Of a DNA stretch of 64,000 nucleotides, positions 34,235 through 43,777 are shown piece after piece. The position numbers and the translations under genes were made by a program. Below the pieces are notes generated by a model, which was not told the origin of the DNA, made no database searches, and was given only the letters and a program-made list of their open reading frames with translations. The stretch is from Gemmatimonadaceae bacterium (GTDB lineage: Bacteria; Gemmatimonadota; Gemmatimonadetes; Gemmatimonadales; Gemmatimonadaceae), in NCBI GenBank assembly GCA_013816855.1, contig JACDDT010000003.1, forward strand, positions 1 through 64,000, given 5' to 3'. Numbering within the stretch: position 1 is the first letter of the stretch; every line of letters starts with the position of its first letter.

Positions 34235-35120
34235 GAAGCCGACGCGTCGTTTAGGGAGGGGGCTCGACGCGTTAATCCGCGGCGGGTCGGCGCGAGAGTC
34301 AGCCGCAACGGATCCAAACACAGGCCTGCAACAGCTGAACATCACAGCAATCCGGAACAACCCGTATCAGCCGCGGAAGAAATTCCGAGCTGAGGATTTG
34401 AAAGAGTTGCAGGACAGCATTAAAGCAAACGGGCTGCTTCAACCAATCACGGTTCGGAGAGCGGCCACGGGCGATGGCTACGAGCTCATCGCTGGCGAGC
34501 GCCGGCTGCGCGCTTCGACGAACCTCGGCTGGAAGCAGATACCAGCAATCGTGCGCGACGTGGATGACAAGGCTCTCCTCACTTACGCGCTTATTGAAAA
34601 TCTGCAGAGAGCAGATCTGGATCCGATCGAGGAAGCCGAAGGTTATCAGCAGCTCGTCAAGGAATTCGGACTGACGCAGCTGGAAGTCGCGGAAATGGTC
34701 GGAAAAGATCGAACGACCGTGGCAAACTCTCTCCGGGTGCTAAATCTTCCCGACACCGTCCGCGAAATGCTGCGTGATGGGAAGCTGACGATGGGTCACG
34801 CCAAGCCGCTGCTCGGTCTCGAGCAACCCGCAAAGATGATCGCTATGGCGAAAGAGATCGTAGCCCGCGGACTCACCGTGAGGGATGTCGAACGAAGACT
34901 GAAGTCCGAAACCCCTGCTAGGAACAAGCCCTCCCGCCCCCGGCCGAGCGGGGGTGCAGGCGCGGAAGTGAAAGCGACCGAAGCACTGCTTAGGAAAAGG
35001 CTCCAGACAGACGTCGAGCTTTCCCGGAAAGAGGGCGGCTCGGGTTCAATTTCTGTCCGTTTTTACTCGGACGACGACCTTGAAAGAATTCTGGAACTGA
35101 TGGGGATTACACGCGACTAA
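34224..35120 (+). CDS. parB: Chromosome-partitioning CTPase-clamp ParB (Spo0J)
   Basis: The 298-residue protein has the N-terminal basic start LGRGLDALI, the NPYQPRKKF box, the CTP-binding GERRLRA near residue 92, the helix-turn-helix (TQLEVAEMVGKDRTTVANSLRVL) and a C-terminal dimer domain. A Pro/Ala/Arg-rich linker spans residues ~232-250. It loads at the parS sites upstream. Confidence 0.93.
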   Translation: MASEKPTRRLGRGLDALIRGGSARESAATDPNTGLQQLNITAIRNNPYQPRKKFRAEDLKELQDSIKANGLLQPITVRRAATGDGYELIAGERRLRASTNLGWKQIPAIVRDVDDKALLTYALIENLQRADLDPIEEAEGYQQLVKEFGLTQLEVAEMVGKDRTTVANSLRVLNLPDTVREMLRDGKLTMGHAKPLLGLEQPAKMIAMAKEIVARGLTVRDVERRLKSETPARNKPSRPRPSGGAGAEVKATEALLRKRLQTDVELSRKEGGSGSISVRFYSDDDLERILELMGITRD

Positions 35121-35209
35121 ATTTGTCTACGCTAGTTGTAATTCGTTGACATATAGGCGTTTACATCGCGCCATCCCTGCGCCAAGGTTTTTCACAATTC
35201 GCCCAAACG

Positions 35210-35983
35210 ATGCCCACCGCAACTGAGATTTCGACGCACGCCAACTTCATTTTGCGATCGGCTGAAATCGCCGATTATCCCTCGGCTCTCAACGGGTTAC
35301 AGGTCGATACGCCGGCTTCCGTTACCAAGATCGCGGGAGCAGTGGATTTCTCCTCCAGAACACTGAACGCGGCAATCAAGGCGGGGGCGCAGCTCCTAGT
35401 TGTGCACCATGGTGCGTTTTGGCAGGGTGCATCTCCGCTCACGGGAAAATGGTATGGGACAGTTGCCGCACTTATCGAGAATTCGATAGGTGTCTACTCG
35501 TCACATCTCCCGCTCGATTGTCACCCCTCGCTCGGAAATAATGCGCTTCTCGCAAAAGCGCTTGAGCTGGAAGCCACTTCACGTTTTGCGAAGTTCAACG
35601 GAACAGATATCGGTGTAGCGGGGGCTTCCGAAGCTCCGCTCGAGGAATTGGTGACGCGCGCGGCGACATTCTCCGCATCGCACGGCGGTCATCTCCGCGT
35701 CACATCCTCTGAGAAGAATCGAGCAATCGGACGATGGGCGATCTGTACTGGATCGGGCGCGGATGCCGACACACTGAAGGAAGCCGTCGAGCTCGGCATC
35801 AGCACGCTTATCGTCGGCGAAGGTCCTCATTGGACGTCGGTGTTTGCAGAAGAAAACGACATCGTCATTCTGTATGCGGGCCACTACGCGACTGAGACTC
35901 TCGGCGTACAAGCACTCGCCGACGCGATTGCGAAAGAGTTCGGAATCGAGTGGGAGTTCATCCCCGCGCCTACAGGAAGCTGA
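35210..35983 (+). CDS. Nif3-like dinuclear-metal protein (YbgI/GTP cyclohydrolase 1 type 2 family)
   Basis: The 257-residue protein has the family's metal motifs: LLVVHHGAFW, SSHLPLDCH and GHYATETLG. It also has NGLQVDTP near the start. It forms toroidal hexamers with a di-metal centre; the biochemical role remains unclear. The short 257-residue form lacks the PII-like insert seen in longer homologues. It lies 89 bp past parB. Confidence 0.88.
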   Translation: MPTATEISTHANFILRSAEIADYPSALNGLQVDTPASVTKIAGAVDFSSRTLNAAIKAGAQLLVVHHGAFWQGASPLTGKWYGTVAALIENSIGVYSSHLPLDCHPSLGNNALLAKALELEATSRFAKFNGTDIGVAGASEAPLEELVTRAATFSASHGGHLRVTSSEKNRAIGRWAICTGSGADADTLKEAVELGISTLIVGEGPHWTSVFAEENDIVILYAGHYATETLGVQALADAIAKEFGIEWEFIPAPTGS

Positions 35984-36070
35984 CGACCGAACCTCTACGT
36001 CACGCTACGTATTCGACTGGCGCCGCTACCGGCGCATCTTCCTCTCATGATTTTACCCGGAGCGGCCAAC

Positions 36071-37498
36071 ATGTCTGAGGCCTCCAAATCACCGTCGCGG
36101 CCGAAGTCGGAGCCGGTGCGACTCGCGCCCTTTCGCGAGCGCATGAGTTGGGCACTCTACGATTTCGCGAACACCGTCTTCTCGATGAATATCGCGACGC
36201 TCTACTTCGCTGCGTGGCTCGTCGCGGATCTCGGGCGCTCAAACACCACATACGCAATCGCAAACGGAATCGCATCTGCAATGGTTGTCGTGTCCATACC
36301 AATTTTCGGGGCGCTGTCCGACGCGACACGGCGGCGGAAGCCGTGGGTTGTTGGCTTCACACTCCTCGCATGCGCTGCCACAATCATCATGGCGGGAATC
36401 GGAGAGCGCTGGCTGCCACTCGTGGGGGAAGGCGTCATCGGAGGACCGGGCACCGCTACGAGTATGTCAGCAATCGCGCTGGTTGGGATGCTCTCCGCAT
36501 TCGTCATTGCAAACTACGCCTATCAAGGAGCGCAGCCGTTTTACAACGCGATGCTGTCGGATCTCGCCCCTGCCGAGCGACGCGGAAAATTATCCGGCCT
36601 CGGCGCTGCGTTCGGATACGCGGGCTCGATCACGGGTGTGCTTCTCAGCTACCCGTTCTTCAGCGGGTCCGTACCGATCATCGGCGCCGTGTCGCCGCAG
36701 GTTCTGTCCGCCTTGAGAAGTATCATCCCGTTCACTTCGCATGCGGGAAGAATCTCGACGTTCGTACCGACGGCGCTGCTCTTCCTGCTTTTCTCGATTC
36801 CGTTGATGCTTTTCTGCAAGGATCACCACGCCCTCCGCGACAAGACGAAGATACCGTGGAGAGAATCGTTCAGCGGTTTGCGCGAAACGCTTCGTGAGGC
36901 CAAACGATATCCGGGCGTCGCGAGGTTCATTCTTACCAGCTTTCTGTATCAAGACGCAATGGGAACCATCATCGCGAACATGGCGCTCTATGCGATCTTC
37001 GCGATGGGCTTTAAGAAGGGCGCAGAGGTGACGCTGTTCGTGATTCTCACGGTGCCGGCGGTACTCGGAAGTTATCTGATAGGAAAGCTCGTTGACCGCT
37101 TCGGGCCGAAGCGCACGTTGATGTGGGTTATCAGCGGTTGGGTAGTTCTACTGATCGCTATGATCGTCGCGCCATCGCGTTCCGCGTTCTGGATCGTCGG
37201 AGCGCTTATCGGTCTCATCTACGGCGGTGTGTCCACCGCAGAGCGCCCGCTCCTGCTCAGCCTCGTGCCGGATGCGGAAGCAGGGCGGTTTTTCAGCCTC
37301 ATGGTACTTTCCGCCCGAGCGGCAGCGATAGTCGGACCATTCGTGTGGGCAATTACGGTAGACAACTTAATCGCGCCTCTGGGAACGCCGGCCGCCTATC
37401 GTGCCGGTGTAGTGACAGTCGCGATCGGGATGGTTGGTGCGCTTTGGTTTCTGCGGCGGGTGCCGGACACTTTTGCAACCGGCGCACTCCAAAAATGA
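36071..37498 (+). CDS. MFS transporter, UMF1 family
   Basis: The start is set at MSEASKS, with GGAG 9 nt upstream; the ORF track adds 8 codons. This is a ~475-residue protein with 12 membrane segments. The opening SWALYDFANTVFSMNIATLYFAAWLV and the segment YQGAQPFYNAMLSDLAP are typical of UMF1/Atg22-like transporters. Atg22 exports amino acids from vacuoles; the bacterial substrate is unknown. It overlaps the acyltransferase gene by 4 nt. Confidence 0.85.
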   Translation: MSEASKSPSRPKSEPVRLAPFRERMSWALYDFANTVFSMNIATLYFAAWLVADLGRSNTTYAIANGIASAMVVVSIPIFGALSDATRRRKPWVVGFTLLACAATIIMAGIGERWLPLVGEGVIGGPGTATSMSAIALVGMLSAFVIANYAYQGAQPFYNAMLSDLAPAERRGKLSGLGAAFGYAGSITGVLLSYPFFSGSVPIIGAVSPQVLSALRSIIPFTSHAGRISTFVPTALLFLLFSIPLMLFCKDHHALRDKTKIPWRESFSGLRETLREAKRYPGVARFILTSFLYQDAMGTIIANMALYAIFAMGFKKGAEVTLFVILTVPAVLGSYLIGKLVDRFGPKRTLMWVISGWVVLLIAMIVAPSRSAFWIVGALIGLIYGGVSTAERPLLLSLVPDAEAGRFFSLMVLSARAAAIVGPFVWAITVDNLIAPLGTPAAYRAGVVTVAIGMVGALWFLRRVPDTFATGALQK

Positions 37499-38445
37499 TC
37501 TACCGCTTTTTCCGTTGGATAGCGGGCATCATGCTGCACTGGTTCTACTCGGAAATTCGAATCGACGGAGGCGAGCGAATTCCGAAAACGGGGCCGCTGC
37601 TTGTTGCTGTCAATCATCCGAACGCGATGGTGGATTCCCTGGTGGCCGGATGGGTCGTTCCGCGCCCGCTGCGCATTACCGCAAAGGCGACGCTGTTTCA
37701 ACATCCCTTCGTATCCTTGATGTTTAAACTGCTGGGCGTCGTACCACTGCGGCGCGTATCGGACACGACTGGCAATTTGCGGGAAGACTATGAGCGCAAC
37801 AGCGCAGCCTTCCAGGAAATAATCGGCGTGCTGCGAGAGGGCGGGGCGGTACTCATTTTCCCGGAAGGGCGAAGCAATTCGGATGAGCTGCTGCCGCTAA
37901 AGACCGGGCTCGCGCGCATCGCGCTCGCGGCGCGTCAGAGCGGTGTTCGTGGAGTCGGAATTCTTACGGTCGGATTGACGTTCGAAAACAAGAGCAACCC
38001 GGGCACTCGCGTGGTGGCGATAATCGAAGATCCATTGGATGTCGATTCGTGGCAGGGCGAATCGACGCGAGCTCTGACCGATTCGATCACAGAAAGATTG
38101 CTTCGTGCATCAAGCGGAACGCTGTTTCCTACCGGTGCGCCTACCGAGCGCGCGCAGAAGCAAATGATTCTCGTGAGGGCGGCAAGCTGGTGGGGAAGGA
38201 CAACACACGAGATTCCTATTCGCTACGCTAGATCGCTTGCCCTTTCGCGCAGCCAGAGCGCCGATGAGCCGGCCATGCTGACGATGTTATTTGGCATCGG
38301 GCTGATCCTTGCCTCCTATGCGATCCACGTGGCACTAGTTGGGCTGCTAACTAGATCGGCGCTCGTAACGGGTCTCTACTTGGCGACACTCATTACGGGC
38401 GCTTACTGGACAGCCTTCGAAGGACACAGCCGCGCGGTACGCTAG
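37495..38445 (+). CDS. PlsC-type glycerolipid acyltransferase
   Basis: The ATG at 37495 overlaps the transporter stop (ATGA), giving 316 residues. It has NHPNAMVD near residue 40 and FPEGRSNSDELLPLKTG, which are acyltransferase motifs I and III. Motif I is HX5D, not the usual HX4D, as in some long PlsC-like proteins. Two membrane segments close the C-terminus (~residues 265-310). It probably acylates lysophosphatidate or glycerol-phosphate. The end shares CTAG with the polA stop. Confidence 0.85.
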   Translation: MIYRFFRWIAGIMLHWFYSEIRIDGGERIPKTGPLLVAVNHPNAMVDSLVAGWVVPRPLRITAKATLFQHPFVSLMFKLLGVVPLRRVSDTTGNLREDYERNSAAFQEIIGVLREGGAVLIFPEGRSNSDELLPLKTGLARIALAARQSGVRGVGILTVGLTFENKSNPGTRVVAIIEDPLDVDSWQGESTRALTDSITERLLRASSGTLFPTGAPTERAQKQMILVRAASWWGRTTHEIPIRYARSLALSRSQSADEPAMLTMLFGIGLILASYAIHVALVGLLTRSALVTGLYLATLITGAYWTAFEGHSRAVR

Positions 38446-41384
38446 AGCTTCGTCTCGAGCCAGTTCTTTCCGAGGCCGATGTCGACGATAAGTGGGACCG
38501 AAAGCGAAGCCGCTCCTTCCATTTCCCGCTTCACGACTGTTGTGATTTCTTCCAGCTCGTCGGTCGTGACCTCGAACACCAGCTCATCGTGCACTTGAAG
38601 CAGCATCATGCTCGCGTACTTGGACTCGCGAAAAGTGTGGTCGATGTGAATCATCGCGATCTTAATGAGATCCGCGGCCGAGCCCTGAATCGGTGAATTC
38701 GCGGCAGTGCGTTCGCCGAAGGCCCGAATGCTGAAGTTCCGCTCACGCAGCTCGGGGATGTAGCGCCGGCGACCGAACAATGTTTGGACGTACCCGTGTT
38801 CGCGCGCGAATTCAACCTGCGAATCCAGAAATCTCCGTATCTCGGCAAAGCGCTCGAAATAGCGAGAGATGAATTCTTTCGCTTCAGCGTGATCGACTCC
38901 CAGCTGCCGAGAAAGCGCGTGTGCACCCTGACCATATATGGTGGCGAAGTTGATGGTTTTCGCACGGCCCCTCATCTCACTTGTAACCTCTTCAAGGGGA
39001 ACATCGAAAATCAGCGCTGCTGTCTGCCGGTGAATGTCGCCACCGGAGCGGAAGGCCTGCACGAATGCGGGATCTGCGGAGAGGTGCGCCAATAGGCGCA
39101 GCTCGATCTGCGAATAATCCGCCGCGAGGAGCGTCCATCCGTCCCTCGGCACGAAACCGCGGCGAATGTCCTTTCCGAGCTCTCTGCGAATTGGAATGTT
39201 CTGCAGGTTGGGGTCGCTGGACGACAATCGGCCGGTGCTGGCGACAGTCTGATTGAACGAGGTGTGAATGCGTTCAGTATTTGGGTTCACCAGAAGGGGA
39301 AGCGTATCGAGGTATGTGTTCTCGAGCTTCGACAGCTCCCGGTACTCCATTAGCAGCGAGGGAAGGGCGTGCCCCTCTTCGGCAAGATCCTTGAGCACGC
39401 TCGCATCCGTCGATGGCCCGGTGCTCGTTTTTTTCAAGACCGGAAGATTCAGCTTGCCGAATAGAATCTCACGCAGCTGAAGGTTCGAGTTGATGTTGAA
39501 CTCTGTTCCCGCTTCGTGATAGATCTGCTTTTCGACGCTCTGCCGCTCCGCTTGAAAACGTTTCTTGAGGGAAGCGAACCAGGGAAGGTCGATCGAGACC
39601 CCCTTCCATTCCATCTCGGCAAGCACCCCGACCAGCGGCATTTCGACATCGTCGAACAACTGCTTGAGATGCTGCGACTCGAGCTGCGGCTCGAACACGC
39701 CGCGCAGTCGCAGGGTCATGTCCGCATCCTCACACGAATAATCCCGCGCACATTCCACGGGGCATTCGTCGAAAGGAAGGGAATCCTTTCCTTTGCCGCA
39801 GAGATCGGTGTACGACGTCATCGTGTGATCGAGAAACTCGAGCGCGAGAACATCGAGGCCGTGAGAGCGCCGCCCCGGATCGAGCACATAGCTCGCGATC
39901 ATCGTGTCGAAATCCAACCCGCCAAGATTGATTCCGCAGCGGCGAAGGATGAGGACATCGTACTTCGCGTTCTGCGCGGTTTTCTTCACCGAGGGATCTT
40001 CAAGCAGCCTTCGCAGCGGCTCCATCTCAGCCGAGTCGAGCGGCGGAAGATTTCTTACATCGCTGATTTTCCTGCTCGCGATTGCCCGCGCGGCGATGCT
40101 GAGCGAAGCCGGCACTCTCTTCTTTTTTGATGGCGCCGCCTCCGGCTCATCGCCGCCCCGAATGAGCCCGCGTTCCTCCGGAGCGTCGGTGGCCGACCGG
40201 TCGCCGGCCGCGTCGATGAGAAGCTCGCCCTGTGCTGCCCGCGGACCGCGATGCCGCAACGGAAAGTAGTACGCCTCGCCTGCGCCGGTGGCGATGGATA
40301 TGGAGACGAGCGTCGAGCGAAGCGGGTCGATCATCTGCGGACTTCCGCTCTCGATAAGCGTCTCGGTGTCCACAGAGATGGTGCCCGCAGCACGCGCCTT
40401 GGCCACGAACGCGGGAATTTCCGCAGGATCGTCGATGGTGATGTATCTCGTCGCCGCTTTCTGGGTTTTGCCGGCGTCGGGCAAACCGACCGATACTTGT
40501 TTCGCGAGTGAGTGGAACTCTAGCTCGCCATACAGCGCACGCAGGCGGCCGAAGTCCGGTTGTTTGATCGCAAACGACTGAAGATCCAATGAAACGGCTA
40601 AATCGTCTCGAATTGTTACTAATTCTTTGGAGAGCCGTGCGTTTTCCGCGTGCTCGAGAAGAGCCTCGCGCGGACGCTTCTTGGTGATGTCCTGCACGTG
40701 TGCGAGAATTGACTCCAGGTCACCGTACTCTTCAACGAGCTGGACGGCCGTTTTATCGCCGATGCCTTTGACGCCCGGAACATTGTCGGAAGAATCGCCA
40801 ACCAAGGCGAGGTAGTCGGTGACCCGGTCCGGAGAGACACCGAGCCGCTCGGTGGCGTTGTGCACACCAACCCAATGTTCTTCGACCCCGGCGGGTCCGC
40901 CGCGCCCGGGGTTGAGAAGCCACACCCCGGGGCGGACCAGCTGCTGGAAATCCTTGTCGCCGGACACCACGACGACGTTTAGCGCCTTGTCGACACTCTG
41001 CTTCACCAACGTTCCAATCACATCGTCCGCCTCGAAACCCGGCAGAGAGATGATTGGAATGTGATGGGCGTCGAGGATCTGGCAAATCCTGTCCATTCCC
41101 CGGTCGAAATCCGCCTGGAGCTCCTCGGTCAGCTTCTCTCTAGTTGCCTTGTAAGCGGGGTAGCGCTCGTGCCGGAAGGACAGGCCGGAATCGTGAACCC
41201 ACCCCAGGTAATCCGGCTTGTGTCTCTCGACCAAGCGCTGCAAGAAATTTGCGATGCCCCAGGCGGCGGATGTGTTCTCGCCTTTGCTCGTAGTGAGCGG
41301 CCGTGTGATGAGCGCGAAAAACGCCCGATAGATCAGCGCATAGCCATCAACCAGGAAAAGGCGGGGCGATTCCGGCAAGCTCAT
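38442..41384 (-). CDS. polA: DNA polymerase I
   Basis: The 980-residue protein has the 5'-3' exonuclease (FLVDGYALIYRAFFAL, DNVPGVKGIGDKTA), an intact 3'-5' proofreading domain (SVDTETL, AQNAKYDVLILRRCG, DYSCEDADMTL) and the polymerase palm (AADYSQIELRLLAHLS, AKTINFATIYGQGA, QVHDELVFEV). About 60 extra residues, low-complexity and charged, are inserted in the proofreading domain near residues 380-440. It fills gaps and removes RNA primers. Confidence 0.95.
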   Translation of the reverse strand: MSLPESPRLFLVDGYALIYRAFFALITRPLTTSKGENTSAAWGIANFLQRLVERHKPDYLGWVHDSGLSFRHERYPAYKATREKLTEELQADFDRGMDRICQILDAHHIPIISLPGFEADDVIGTLVKQSVDKALNVVVVSGDKDFQQLVRPGVWLLNPGRGGPAGVEEHWVGVHNATERLGVSPDRVTDYLALVGDSSDNVPGVKGIGDKTAVQLVEEYGDLESILAHVQDITKKRPREALLEHAENARLSKELVTIRDDLAVSLDLQSFAIKQPDFGRLRALYGELEFHSLAKQVSVGLPDAGKTQKAATRYITIDDPAEIPAFVAKARAAGTISVDTETLIESGSPQMIDPLRSTLVSISIATGAGEAYYFPLRHRGPRAAQGELLIDAAGDRSATDAPEERGLIRGGDEPEAAPSKKKRVPASLSIAARAIASRKISDVRNLPPLDSAEMEPLRRLLEDPSVKKTAQNAKYDVLILRRCGINLGGLDFDTMIASYVLDPGRRSHGLDVLALEFLDHTMTSYTDLCGKGKDSLPFDECPVECARDYSCEDADMTLRLRGVFEPQLESQHLKQLFDDVEMPLVGVLAEMEWKGVSIDLPWFASLKKRFQAERQSVEKQIYHEAGTEFNINSNLQLREILFGKLNLPVLKKTSTGPSTDASVLKDLAEEGHALPSLLMEYRELSKLENTYLDTLPLLVNPNTERIHTSFNQTVASTGRLSSSDPNLQNIPIRRELGKDIRRGFVPRDGWTLLAADYSQIELRLLAHLSADPAFVQAFRSGGDIHRQTAALIFDVPLEEVTSEMRGRAKTINFATIYGQGAHALSRQLGVDHAEAKEFISRYFERFAEIRRFLDSQVEFAREHGYVQTLFGRRRYIPELRERNFSIRAFGERTAANSPIQGSAADLIKIAMIHIDHTFRESKYASMMLLQVHDELVFEVTTDELEEITTVVKREMEGAASLSVPLIVDIGLGKNWLETKL

Positions 41385-41451
41385 CGAAGCAATATAAAGC
41401 GCTGCTGCGCTGGGACAGCGGCGCGGGAACTACGACACGGGATCCCCGCGG

Positions 41452-42822
41452 TTACCGCGAAAGCCGGCGCGAGTTGATAGCCCAGAACTCGTTTTCACTC
41501 GCGCGTGTCAGTCGCCAATGCCCGACATCTTCGTAGAAGAAGAGCTGGGTGTGGTATTGCTGGTAGGTCCAGACCTGGACGCGAGTGCTGCCGCCTGCCT
41601 GCATTCCGGTCCCCTGATTTACATTGCGATCCATAATCAGCGTGGGTTCGCCGAGCGCGACGAAGACCACTCCCCGGTCTGAAAGCCAGCCGGGATTTCT
41701 GTCGTTGAGAAATTGAACATTCGCCTGCCGGATTCGCGCGAAGTAGCTCTCCAGCGCTTCATTGACCGGAGTCTCCGGAATAGGGTCGGTGTCCCGAAAG
41801 AACGCCGCCCACACTGAGGCGCGCTGCGCCGGTGTCGCGCCGCGCAGCGTCTTCAGCCGCCACTCTGGAGCGAAGAACCTCAAATACTCGATCATGTTCG
41901 CGAACGACATGATCGGAACATCCTCGCCGAAGCTTACGAAAATCGGAATGCTCGCCGTATCGGCGGTACCCCTCCTCACGAAGCTGAGCTTGGTGATGCC
42001 GAGTCCTACCGATGAGATGGGAATTTGAACGGTGCCTGAAAAGAGCGATCCCGTGCGCGGAAGGGTCGCGGAATCGGCGAACATCCGCTCCTGCGCTTCA
42101 TTCGTCACCACGTAATTGATCGGGGCGCCGGTGCCGCCATACGCCTCGAGAAAAACGGAAACAAGACTGTCTCGTCCGAAGACCGCAGTCGATCTCGGGC
42201 TCGCGAGCAGTCGCGGCGCGGAGTCGAGAACCGCTCGAGGCGTGACTTCGTAGGTGAGAAGCGGAGTGGATAGTCCTGTCGGAGATATTCGCGGAACCAG
42301 CAGTCGCGCATCCTGCGACGTCATGCGCGCGCCGCCTACATCACGCATCACGACACTGAGCCCATACCTGCCCGGAGGCAATCTGAAGAAATGCTGAAAA
42401 ATCACACTTTCGTCGGACCGGTTCACTTCCTTGAACGTTCCGACCCGAACCACCTCGAGCGCGTTCAGTGAAGCTGCCTCCACGTCGCCGCGAGTGATCC
42501 GTATATGAACTTCGTACGGCGCGCTGTAGCGGTCGCCCTCGCGGGAAAAGGTGAGCGCGCGATTGGGCAGTGAAATGCTCGTGAGAACGAGTGTCGTATC
42601 AGGAAAGCGCGTCGCGTAAAACGCGGTCTTCCCCACGAGTGAGACTGGAGGCGGCGCCGCGAGGAGCCCCATCTGCTTGTAGAACTCGTTCGCGATGGTA
42701 GGAGTTACAGCAACGGGAAGTCCGCGATCTCGCGGGGCCGACACTGACGGAGGCGCTCCGCACCCGATGATCGCGAGGACGAGACTGAGAAAAAAGAAAT
42801 ACACCTTCGAGCTTTTCGGCAT
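41452..42822 (-). CDS. GWxTD-domain lipoprotein
   Basis: The 456-residue protein has a lipobox (LAIIGC). Residues ~60-270 form beta-rich segments, and the C-terminal ~150 residues carry the GWxTD-type block RNPGWLSDRGVVFVALGEPT followed by VWTYQQYHTQLFFYEDVGHW. The function is unknown; the domain is common in Acidobacteria, Gemmatimonadota, Bacteroidota and related phyla. The Thr of GWxTD is Ser here. It ends 67 bp upstream of polA. Confidence 0.8.
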   Translation of the reverse strand: MPKSSKVYFFFLSLVLAIIGCGAPPSVSAPRDRGLPVAVTPTIANEFYKQMGLLAAPPPVSLVGKTAFYATRFPDTTLVLTSISLPNRALTFSREGDRYSAPYEVHIRITRGDVEAASLNALEVVRVGTFKEVNRSDESVIFQHFFRLPPGRYGLSVVMRDVGGARMTSQDARLLVPRISPTGLSTPLLTYEVTPRAVLDSAPRLLASPRSTAVFGRDSLVSVFLEAYGGTGAPINYVVTNEAQERMFADSATLPRTGSLFSGTVQIPISSVGLGITKLSFVRRGTADTASIPIFVSFGEDVPIMSFANMIEYLRFFAPEWRLKTLRGATPAQRASVWAAFFRDTDPIPETPVNEALESYFARIRQANVQFLNDRNPGWLSDRGVVFVALGEPTLIMDRNVNQGTGMQAGGSTRVQVWTYQQYHTQLFFYEDVGHWRLTRASENEFWAINSRRLSR

Positions 42823-42871
42823 TGAGAAGTCTACCCTATCCCGTTCAGGTTGTTTCTATTAGCTTCGCCGC

Positions 42872-43777
42872 GTGTCCCGCGATAATCTTGTCTCCAGCAC
42901 ACTTTCCGGCTACACGCTCAAAAAGGAAGTCGGAGAAGGTGGTACCTCGGCTGTGTATCTCGCCGACCATGCGAATCATGGCACCGTAGCACTCAAAGTG
43001 CTACGAGAAAAGCTTCGCCAGGATAAAACCGCGGTCGCGCGGTTTCTGCGGGAAGCGAAGTACGGATCGCGCGTACAGCACCCCAACGTCGTGCGAACTA
43101 TTGAGATCGGTCAAGCCGAGAACGGGCTTCATTTTCTGGCTATCGAGTGGGCGCCGGGCGAGATCCTCGAGCGGCATGCAAAACAGAACGCTCCTTTGCC
43201 TAAAGACGTCGTCGCCAACATCGTCGGTCAAATCGCCGCAGGGGTACAAGCGGCCCACGATGCGAACATCGTTCATCGTGACCTCAAGCCCGAAAACGTG
43301 ATGTACAATCCCGAGACGGGCGAAGTAAAGCTTCTCGATTTCGGAATTGCGACGGACACGGAAGCATCTGCCGACGAGCGCCTGACTCGCGCGGGATTTT
43401 TTGTAGGAACGCTGATGTACATCGCGCCGGAAGCGCTCTCGGGCGAGCTCGTCACCGCGGCCGCCGACCAGTATAGTCTCGCTACGATCGCTTATTTCCT
43501 TCTCACGCGCTGCCTGCCCTACACTGCGCGCGCGCCTCGAGAAATGTTCACTCAGCTTCTGACCACTCCGCCCATCGCGCTTCGTCAAGCAAAGGAAGAT
43601 CTCGAGTTCAATCCGACGCTGGAAGCGGTGGTAATGAAAGCGTTGTCGAGAAACCCCGAACATCGCTATCCGAGCGTAAAGGCGTTCGCTGAAGCATTTA
43701 CCGAGGCCGCGACACTACCTGTCGAGCAGGCTGGCGTCATGAGCAAGTTCAAGGGACTGCTTCGGCGCAACAAGTAG
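42872..43777 (+). CDS. Serine/threonine protein kinase (Hanks type), soluble
   Basis: The GTG start gives 301 residues. It has a glycine-rich loop GEGGTSAVYLA, ALKVL lysine, catalytic loop HRDLKPENV, DFG in LLDFGIA, and APEAL. No membrane segment or sensor domain follows the kinase domain, so it is a stand-alone soluble kinase. Its 3' end overlaps the convergent histidine kinase by 63 nt. Confidence 0.92.
   Translation: MSRDNLVSSTLSGYTLKKEVGEGGTSAVYLADHANHGTVALKVLREKLRQDKTAVARFLREAKYGSRVQHPNVVRTIEIGQAENGLHFLAIEWAPGEILERHAKQNAPLPKDVVANIVGQIAAGVQAAHDANIVHRDLKPENVMYNPETGEVKLLDFGIATDTEASADERLTRAGFFVGTLMYIAPEALSGELVTAAADQYSLATIAYFLLTRCLPYTARAPREMFTQLLTTPPIALRQAKEDLEFNPTLEAVVMKALSRNPEHRYPSVKAFAEAFTEAATLPVEQAGVMSKFKGLLRRNK

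Noticed and set aside
36148-36897. 249-codon plus-strand ORF
   Set aside because: Out-of-frame shadow of the MFS transporter.
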